A stretch of DNA of 7,878 nt, taken from positions 1-7,878 of the forward strand of contig JAQGMT010000090.1 of assembly GCA_028292185.1 (NCBI GenBank), in the 5' to 3' direction. Below the pieces are notes generated by a model, which had not been told where the DNA came from, did not search any database, and saw nothing but the letters and a program-made list of their open reading frames with translations. The position numbers and the translations under genes were made by a program. Every line of letters starts with the position of its first letter. Position 1 is the stretch's first letter. This DNA is from Ramlibacter sp. (GTDB lineage Bacteria > Pseudomonadota > Gammaproteobacteria > Burkholderiales > Burkholderiaceae_C). Shown in pieces: positions 1-5,289 of the stretch.

Positions 1-1084
1 TGCCGCGGGCCCGCACCCAGTCCGGCAGCGCCATCTGCGCCGCCACCGTCAGGGAGTTGGCCACCGAAATCCAGGCCATGCCGGAGATGAACATCGCCGG
101 CACCGCGACGTAGATGTTCGGCGCAAAAGCCACGCCCACCGCCGCGGTCGCCTGCAGCGCCGTGGCGAAGCCGATCAACTGCTCGCGCGGCATCAGGGCG
201 CGGATGCGCGGCATCGACAGCGCCGACAGGATGGCCCCGGCGCCCATGGCCGCCAGCAGCACGGTGAAGGTGCCGGCCGCGCCGCCGGGCAGGGCGCGTG
301 CCACCAGGGGCAGCAACGCCAGCAGAGCGGTGGAGTGCAGGAAGAACAGCCCGATGCGCAGCAGGATGGCGCGCAGGCGGCGCGACTGCCGCACGAACTG
401 CAGGCCCACGCGCATGGCGCTGCCAAGGCGTTCGCGGCCCAGCGGGCTTTCCTTTTGCTCGCGCCGCCAGCGCATGATGATGAAAGCCGCCGCCAGCGAC
501 AGCACCGCATTGAGCACGAAGACCCAGGCGCTGCCGGCGCTGGCAATGATGGCGCCGGCCGTCAGCGGCCCGATGATGCGCGAGCCGTTCATGGCCACGC
601 CGTTGAGCGCCAGCGCCGCCGGCAGCTGCGGCCGCGGCACCACCTCGGGGATGATGGCGGCGAACACGGGCCAGCGCAACGCCAGCCCGACGCCGTTGAT
701 GAAGGTCAGGACCAGCAGCAGCGGCGCGCTCATCCAGCCCAGCAGGACGGCCGCGCACAGCACGACCGAGTTGGCCGCCACCCAGAACTGGGTGATCATG
801 AAATAGCGGCGGCGGTCCAGGATGTCGGCCAGGGCGCCGCTGGGCAGCCCCAGCAGGAAGACCGGCAGGGTGGAAGCCGACTGCACCAACGCCACCCACA
901 GCGGCGAGGGCGCCAGCGAGGTCATCAGCCATGCTCCGGCGACGTCGTTCATCCACATCGTCGTGTTGGCGGCCACCCAGGTGATCCACAGCATGCGGAA
1001 CACCGGCTGGCGCAAAGGCGCCAGCGCGGAAAGCGAATCCTCCGCGGGCCGGGCAGCGGAGGTGGCAGTGAGGTCTTCCGGCAT
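1..1084 (-). CDS. MFS exporter, MFS_3 / EntS-like family (3' end outside window)
   Basis: Inner-membrane major facilitator superfamily transporter, probably a proton-driven exporter; the substrate cannot be told. The minus-strand frame is open from ATG 1084 to the window edge, giving 361 codons with no stop, so the C-terminal part is missing (family members are usually about 400-550 residues). The cytosolic N-terminus (about 1-30) is followed by alternating hydrophobic helices. The MFS motif A stands at about residues 79-93 (GLPSGALADILDRRR), in the loop after the second helix. A charged central loop (about 204-240, MRWRREQKES) separates the two six-helix halves. The phrases WMNDVAGAWLM and NGSRIIGPLTAG resemble PF05977 (MFS_3), which also holds the enterobactin exporter EntS. 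The start follows the protease stop by 5 bases, and TAAGG at the stop serves as Shine-Dalgarno. It looks co-transcribed with the protease and yajQ. Family call strong; substrate unknown. Confidence 0.92.
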   Translation of the reverse strand, partial: MPEDLTATSAARPAEDSLSALAPLRQPVFRMLWITWVAANTTMWMNDVAGAWLMTSLAPSPLWVALVQSASTLPVFLLGLPSGALADILDRRRYFMITQFWVAANSVVLCAAVLLGWMSAPLLLVLTFINGVGLALRWPVFAAIIPEVVPRPQLPAALALNGVAMNGSRIIGPLTAGAIIASAGSAWVFVLNAVLSLAAAFIIMRWRREQKESPLGRERLGSAMRVGLQFVRQSRRLRAILLRIGLFFLHSTALLALLPLVARALPGGAAGTFTVLLAAMGAGAILSALSMPRIRALMPREQLIGFATALQATAAVGVAFAPNIYVAVPAMFISGMAWISVANSLTVAAQMALPDWVRARG

Positions 1085-1089
1085 GGACC

Positions 1090-1731
1090 TTAGTAGCGGC
1101 GTTCCAGCACCATCTGGTCGTTCTCGCGCTTCATCTGGAAGCGGCTGAGGAAGCTGTTGCCCAGAAGCACGAACGGCATGGCGGCGGGAACCACGGAAGC
1201 ATCGACGTCGTGGATTTCCACGTCACCGACGCGCACCGAGGCGAGCTTGATCTTCCAGATCGTGACGGTGCCGTTGGCGGTGCTGCTGCGCGCGACTTCG
1301 CCGCTCTCGTACTTCAGGCCGATCCGCCGGGCCTCCGGTACGCCGATGGACACCGACGTCGCGCCGGTGTCGACCATGAATCGCACCGCCTGCCCGTTGA
1401 TGGCGCCGGCTGAAAAGAAGTGCCCGCCGGATTCGGCATTCATGACGACGCGCGAACTGTGCGCCGGCCCGCCGCCCGTGCCGCCGACGCTGGCCGGCGC
1501 TTCGCCGACGCGAAGGGTCTGCCGCTTTCCTGCGATTTCGACCAGGGCCTCGTCGCCTGTGGTGGACAGCACCTTCACTCCCTTGTGCGTTTCGCCCGCG
1601 GCGACGGTCCTGGGCGCCGCGCCGTCGATGATCAGCAGCGCCTTGCCGCCGAGCATGCCTTGCAAGGCGACGGACTGGCCCCACGCCGCCGAAACACACA
1701 AGGCAAGGATGCCGAGGAAAAAAAGCTTCAT
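1090..1731 (-). CDS. Secreted retropepsin-like (clan AA) aspartic protease
   Basis: 213-residue putative aspartic protease of the single-domain bacterial retropepsin-like type (similar to TIGR02281-style proteins). Residues 1-19 (MKLFFLGILALCVSAAWGQ) form a Sec signal peptide, probably cut after Gly18 or nearby, so the enzyme should be periplasmic. A small beta-rich N-terminal region follows (about 20-78), then a Gly-rich linker (about 80-90) and the protease domain (about 93-213). The catalytic motif is VDTGAT with Asp121, and the family's second landmark, VLLGNSFLSRF, lies at 188-198. Such proteins carry one Asp-Thr-Gly per chain and are expected to act as homodimers, as retroviral proteases do. 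The ATG lies 4 bases after the yajQ stop with no clear Shine-Dalgarno, which suggests translation coupled to yajQ. No natural substrate can be inferred. The family is well supported; activity is inferred from the intact motif. Confidence 0.9.
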   Translation of the reverse strand: MKLFFLGILALCVSAAWGQSVALQGMLGGKALLIIDGAAPRTVAAGETHKGVKVLSTTGDEALVEIAGKRQTLRVGEAPASVGGTGGGPAHSSRVVMNAESGGHFFSAGAINGQAVRFMVDTGATSVSIGVPEARRIGLKYESGEVARSSTANGTVTIWKIKLASVRVGDVEIHDVDASVVPAAMPFVLLGNSFLSRFQMKRENDQMVLERRY

Positions 1732-1735
1732 CGGA

Positions 1736-2221
1736 TCAATCGCGGAAGTTATTGAACGACAAGGGAACGTCGTCGATTTCCTTGCGGATCAGCGCCATGG
1801 CGGATTGCAGGTCGTCGCGCTTGGCGCCGGTGATGCGCACCGCGTCGCCCTGGATCGCTGCCTGCACTTTGAGTTTGCTGTCCTTGATGAGGCGGGTGAT
1901 CTTCTTGGCCTGCTCGGTCTCGATGCCATTGCGCACCTTGAGCACCTGCTTGACCTTGTCGCCCCCCATCTTCTGAACGTCGCCCTTGTCGAGAAAACGG
2001 ACATCGACGTTGCGCTTGGTCAGCTTGTTGGTGAGGATGTCTTCCACCTGGCTGAGCTGGAACTCCGCGTCGCCAAAAAGGGTGATCTCCTTGTCCTTCA
2101 GATCGATGTCTGCGGACGTGCCCTTGAAATCAAAGCGCGTGCCGATCTCCTTGGCGGCGTTTTCCACCGCGTTCTTCACCTCCACCATGTTTGGCTCGCA
2201 GACTGTGTCGAATGACGGCAT
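1736..2221 (-). CDS. yajQ: YajQ family nucleotide-binding protein (UPF0234 / DUF520)
   Basis: 161-residue cytosolic protein, close to the roughly 163 residues of E. coli YajQ. It begins MPSFDTVCEPNMVEVKNAV and ends PLSFNNFRD, both hallmark stretches of the family. Other conserved parts are TRFDFKGT (about 33-40), KEITLFGDAEFQLSQVEDIL and KLKVQAAIQGDAVRITGAKRDDLQ. Members fold as two ferredoxin-like alpha/beta halves and bind nucleotides or RNA. The Xanthomonas homologue is reported as a cyclic di-GMP effector; whether this one binds cyclic di-GMP cannot be read from sequence. The minus-strand frame stays open far upstream, antisense to murB. The ATG at 2221 is chosen because the family N-terminus starts exactly there and a strong GGAGGA precedes it. 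It is the first gene of a tight minus-strand cluster with the protease and exporter, and is divergent from murB. Confidence 0.97.
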   Translation of the reverse strand: MPSFDTVCEPNMVEVKNAVENAAKEIGTRFDFKGTSADIDLKDKEITLFGDAEFQLSQVEDILTNKLTKRNVDVRFLDKGDVQKMGGDKVKQVLKVRNGIETEQAKKITRLIKDSKLKVQAAIQGDAVRITGAKRDDLQSAMALIRKEIDDVPLSFNNFRD

Positions 2222-2257
2222 GGGTCCTCCGCTTTCTAGTGATGCGACAATTCTCCC
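2222..2257. promoter_or_regulatory. 36-base divergent yajQ/murB intergenic region
   Basis: Only 36 bases separate the start codons of yajQ (minus) and murB (plus), so at least one promoter must overlap the other gene or its coding start. On the plus strand GACAAT at 2246-2251 matches four of six bases of a -10 hexamer and would place transcription start at or very near the murB ATG, but the matching -35 position (2223-2228) is poor. I could not find a convincing sigma-70 pair for yajQ, whose promoter probably lies within the first bases of murB. Confidence 0.4.
2225..2230 (-). promoter_or_regulatory. Shine-Dalgarno of yajQ
   Basis: Read on the minus strand this is GGAGGA followed by CCC and ATG. 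It is a near-perfect anti-16S match with short but workable spacing. It fixes the yajQ start at 2221 and argues against the long upstream extension of the same open frame. Confidence 0.8.
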
Positions 2258-3298
2258 ATGATCGTGGAGCAAAACGTGCCCCTGCAGCCGCACAACAGCT
2301 TTGGCATTGTTGCCAAGGCGCGGGCTCTGGTGCGGGTGCGCGGCGAAGCGGACATCCAGCAGGTGCTCCGCGATCGCGAATACGGCACTGTGCCCAAGTT
2401 CGTGCTGGGCGGCGGCAGCAACATCGTGCTCACCGGCGACGTCAAGCCGCTGGTGCTCAAGGTCGAGGTGATGGGACGCCGCCTGGTCGACGACGGGCCC
2501 AAGGCGGTGGTGCTGGAAGCCGGTGCGGGCGAAAACTGGCACGAGTTCGTGACCTGGACCCTGGAACAAGGCCACGCGGGCCTGGAAAACCTCGCGCTGA
2601 TTCCCGGCACCGTGGGCGCGTCGCCCGTGCAGAACGTCGGTGCCTACGGCGTGGAACTGCAAGACCGTTTCGAGTCGCTCGACGCCATCGACCTGGTCAC
2701 GGGCAAGAGCTTCACCCTGGACGCGGCGCAATGCGCGTTCGGCTATCGCGATTCGGTATTCAAGCACGTGGCCTCCAAGGACGGCGACTTTGGCCTGGGC
2801 GGCCGCGCGCTGATCGTGAGGGTGCGCTTTCGCCTGCCCAAGCCGTGGAAGCCGGTGCTCGGCTACGTCGACCTGCAGCGCAAGATCCAGGAGACCGGCA
2901 TCCGCGAGCCCGACGCGCGCCAGATCTACGACTGGGTCTGCGCGGTGCGCGGCGCCAAGCTGCCGGACCCGCGGATCATCGGCAATGCGGGCAGCTTTTT
3001 CAAGAACCCCACGGTCACGCCCGAGCAGTGCCAGGACATCATCGCGCGCGAGCCGAACATCGTTCACTACCCGCTCCCGGACGGCACGGTGAAACTCGCC
3101 GCAGGCTGGCTCATCGACGCCTGCGGCTGGAAAGGCAAGTCGGTGGGCAATGCGGGCGTGTACGAGAAGCAGGCGCTGGTGCTGGTCAATCGCGGCGGCG
3201 CCACCGGCGGTGAAGTGGTGACGCTGGCCCGCGCGATCCAGACCAGCGTGTACGAGCGCTTCGGCATTCGCCTGGAGCCCGAGCCCGTCGTCGTCTGA
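2258..3298 (+). CDS. murB: UDP-N-acetylenolpyruvoylglucosamine reductase (MurB)
   Basis: 346-residue cytosolic FAD enzyme that uses NADPH to reduce UDP-GlcNAc-enolpyruvate to UDP-MurNAc, the second committed step of peptidoglycan precursor synthesis. The length fits the E. coli type (342). The N-terminal FAD-binding part includes NSFGIVAKAR (13-22), LGGGSNIVLTGD (50-61) and IPGTVGASPVQNVGAYGVEL (115-134). The type I motif FGYRDSVFK holds the substrate-binding Arg164. The C-terminal MurB domain has GNAGSFFKNP (242-251) with the proton-donor Ser246, AAGWLIDACGWKG (281-293), and the closing LEPEP (339-343), whose Glu aligns with the catalytic glutamate. All key residues are intact. ATG 2258 is the only good start because an in-frame TGA lies at 2240-2242. 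No Shine-Dalgarno precedes it (ACAATTCTCCC). Divergent from yajQ; tamA follows after 101 bases. Confidence 0.98.
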   Translation: MIVEQNVPLQPHNSFGIVAKARALVRVRGEADIQQVLRDREYGTVPKFVLGGGSNIVLTGDVKPLVLKVEVMGRRLVDDGPKAVVLEAGAGENWHEFVTWTLEQGHAGLENLALIPGTVGASPVQNVGAYGVELQDRFESLDAIDLVTGKSFTLDAAQCAFGYRDSVFKHVASKDGDFGLGGRALIVRVRFRLPKPWKPVLGYVDLQRKIQETGIREPDARQIYDWVCAVRGAKLPDPRIIGNAGSFFKNPTVTPEQCQDIIAREPNIVHYPLPDGTVKLAAGWLIDACGWKGKSVGNAGVYEKQALVLVNRGGATGGEVVTLARAIQTSVYERFGIRLEPEPVVV

Positions 3299-3313
3299 GC
3301 AGGCTCGTCCGCG

Positions 3314-3333
3314 CAAGGCCAATTGCGGCCTTG
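3314..3333 (+). terminator. Small GC-rich hairpin after murB (possible weak terminator)
   Basis: CAAGGCC (3314-3320) and GGCCTTG (3327-3333) pair perfectly around a 6-base loop, 15 bases after the murB stop. There is no T-run directly after the stem. A run of six T comes only at 3392-3397, too far away to form a classical intrinsic terminator with this stem. It may attenuate, stabilise the murB 3' end, or mean nothing in GC-rich DNA. Confidence 0.3.
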
Positions 3334-3399
3334 GCCTACGCGGCCTCAGCCGCAAACTGCCCATAGTGGGAGGCTGCTTGGCCCGCTGACCTTTTTTGC

Positions 3400-5289
3400 G
3401 TGCATTTCATCCCTGGCATTGATCGGCATGGCTGTACCTCCGTGGCTGAACGCCTCAGCTGTGCCGTGGGAGCCGCCATCTTGCTGGGCAGCTTCGTGAT
3501 TGCGCCAGCGGCGTCGGCGCAGCAGCCTGCCGGTGCCGCAGCATCGGGGCTGGAGGCGGCGAGCGCGAACGGCCCAGCTTTTTCCATCGACATCCGTGCG
3601 CCGGCGTCCGTGCGCGACATCCTGGAGCGTCACCTCGAGCTGCAACGCTATCGCGAAGTATCCGACCTTGACGATGTTGAGCTGGCTCGCCTCATCACCC
3701 AGGCCGAGCAGAACGTGCGCGAGCTGGTCGGCACGCAAGGCTACTTCAATCCGCGCATTTCGATACGGCGCGAGCAGGCTGCCGCGGGCGCCCGGCCGGT
3801 GATCGTCGTCGAAGTGGATCCCGGCGTGCCCGCGCAAGTGGGCGACGTGAAGCTGGAGTTTCAAGGCGACATCGCGCAATCTCCGGAGGCGTCCGCGGTT
3901 TCGCAGCGGCAGGAGATCGTCGACAGCTGGCGCCTGCCGCGCGGCCACCGATTCACCCAGGACGATTGGGAGGGCGCCAAGATGCACGCGCTGCGGCAAC
4001 TGATCGCGCGCCGTTATCCGGCGGGGCGCGTGAGCTACAGCCTGGCGGAAGTGGACGCGCCTTCGAATCAGGCGCGGCTGGGCCTGCGGTTCGACTCAGG
4101 GCCGCCGTTCCGTCTTGGCCAGATGGACGTGACGGGCATGCAGCGCTACGACACCCGCCTGGTGCCGCGGCTCGCGCGCTTGACGCCCGGGAGCCTGTAC
4201 GACGAGGAGGCGATCGTCCAGGCGCAGCTGCGCTTGACCGCCAGCGGTTATTTCGACTCCGCCTTCATCTTCGTGGATCCGGAGGGCGACCCCAATGCTG
4301 TGCCGGTGCAGGTGAATGTGCGCGAAGCGCCGCTGCACAAGGTGGTGCTGGGCGCGGGCCTGTCCACCGACAGCGGGCCGCAGGCCTCGCTCGAGTACCG
4401 CAACAACCAGGTCCCTGGCATCGGCTGGCGGGCCGTCACCAAGTTGCAGCTGGAACGCAAGTCGCCGTACGCGCAAACCGAGTGGACCGCCTTTCCGGGC
4501 GAAGACGGCTGGCGCTGGGGCGTCCTGGCACGGGCGGAGCGCGTGGACGACGGCACGTTGCTGACGCGCGGCCAGCGCTTGCGCTTCGGGCGCACCTGGG
4601 TCAACGATCACATCGAGCGCAATATCTACGCGCAGTACGACCGTGCCAGCGTCCAGGTGTTGGGCAACGCGCCGCCCGCACTCGCCGATATCGGCGACGG
4701 CGTTGCGGTGAGTGGCAACTATGTGTGGACCGGCCGCTACTTCGATCGCAACCCGTTTCCCTCGCGCGGCTACGGCGTTGGCTTCGAGCTTGGCGCGGGA
4801 CTGACGCTCACCGGCACCAGGAGCCCGTTCCAGCGCACCGTCGTGCGTTGGCTCGGCATTCACGCACTGGAGGTCGGACGCTTGCAGCTGCGCGCCGAAG
4901 GCGGTGCGGTGCTGGCGCGGTCCAGCGCCCGCGTACCTTCGACCCAGATGTTCCGCACCGGCGGCGACATCACGGTGCGCGGCTACGGGTATCGCGACAT
5001 CGGCGTGGATCGCGGAAGCGGTGTGATCGCGCCGGGCCGATACATGACGGTGGGCAGCATCGAGTGGCAACGGCCGATCAAACGCAACGGCCTGGAAACC
5101 AATTGGGAAAGCGCGCTATTCGTCGACGGCGGCGCGGTGGGAAACCGCACGGCCGACCTGCGCCCCGCGTTTGGCGTCGGCGCCGGGGTGCGCTGGAAAA
5201 GTCCGCTCGGGCCGGTGCAAGCGGACGTGGCGTATGGTCTGCGCAGCAAGCAGGTGCGGCTGCACTTCAACATAGGCGCGACGTTTTGA
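3400..5289 (+). CDS. tamA: Outer-membrane Omp85-family protein TamA
   Basis: Outer-membrane component of the translocation and assembly module, up to 629 residues (E. coli TamA is 577). A signal peptide ends at about residue 40 (IAPAASA, then QQ). Three POTRA domains follow in the periplasm: about 62-143, 146-232 and 234-309. A 16-strand barrel is expected from about 314 to the end. The Omp85 loop-6 motif VRGY is at 526-529 within RTGGDITVRGYGYRDIG, and the chain ends in a beta-signal (LHFNIGATF, terminal Phe), as expected for BAM-dependent insertion. Two starts are possible: GTG 3400, which adds 14 residues of no evident use, or GTG 3442, which gives a more typical signal peptide beginning MAERLS. 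Neither has a good Shine-Dalgarno, and an in-frame TAG lies at 3364. The mature part has no cysteine. The stop overlaps the tamB start. Confidence 0.95.
   Translation: MHFIPGIDRHGCTSVAERLSCAVGAAILLGSFVIAPAASAQQPAGAAASGLEAASANGPAFSIDIRAPASVRDILERHLELQRYREVSDLDDVELARLITQAEQNVRELVGTQGYFNPRISIRREQAAAGARPVIVVEVDPGVPAQVGDVKLEFQGDIAQSPEASAVSQRQEIVDSWRLPRGHRFTQDDWEGAKMHALRQLIARRYPAGRVSYSLAEVDAPSNQARLGLRFDSGPPFRLGQMDVTGMQRYDTRLVPRLARLTPGSLYDEEAIVQAQLRLTASGYFDSAFIFVDPEGDPNAVPVQVNVREAPLHKVVLGAGLSTDSGPQASLEYRNNQVPGIGWRAVTKLQLERKSPYAQTEWTAFPGEDGWRWGVLARAERVDDGTLLTRGQRLRFGRTWVNDHIERNIYAQYDRASVQVLGNAPPALADIGDGVAVSGNYVWTGRYFDRNPFPSRGYGVGFELGAGLTLTGTRSPFQRTVVRWLGIHALEVGRLQLRAEGGAVLARSSARVPSTQMFRTGGDITVRGYGYRDIGVDRGSGVIAPGRYMTVGSIEWQRPIKRNGLETNWESALFVDGGAVGNRTADLRPAFGVGAGVRWKSPLGPVQADVAYGLRSKQVRLHFNIGATF

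Noticed and set aside
114..1093. Plus-strand frames over the first kilobase.
   Set aside because: They are antisense to a clear MFS transporter with helices and motif A; the plus-strand products are low-complexity and match nothing I know.
1157..2215. A 352-residue plus-strand frame across the protease and yajQ.
   Set aside because: It runs antisense to two genes with intact family motifs and proper spacing, so it is a shadow frame.
1736..3364. A 542-residue minus-strand frame joining yajQ to a long stretch antisense to murB.
   Set aside because: Only the last 161 residues resemble a real family. The upstream part is the Arg/His/Ala-rich shadow of murB in GC-rich DNA, and a strong Shine-Dalgarno marks the true yajQ start at 2221.
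3360..3397. CCCA-TAG-TGGG mini-hairpin followed by a run of six T, as a terminator before tamA.
   Set aside because: The stem is only 4 base pairs and ends 21 bases before the T-run, so it does not form a proper intrinsic terminator.
4096..5070. A 324-residue minus-strand open frame inside tamA.
   Set aside because: Its composition (Ala, Arg, His, Gly) is typical of an antisense shadow. It has no recognisable domain, and the sense strand codes an intact TamA.
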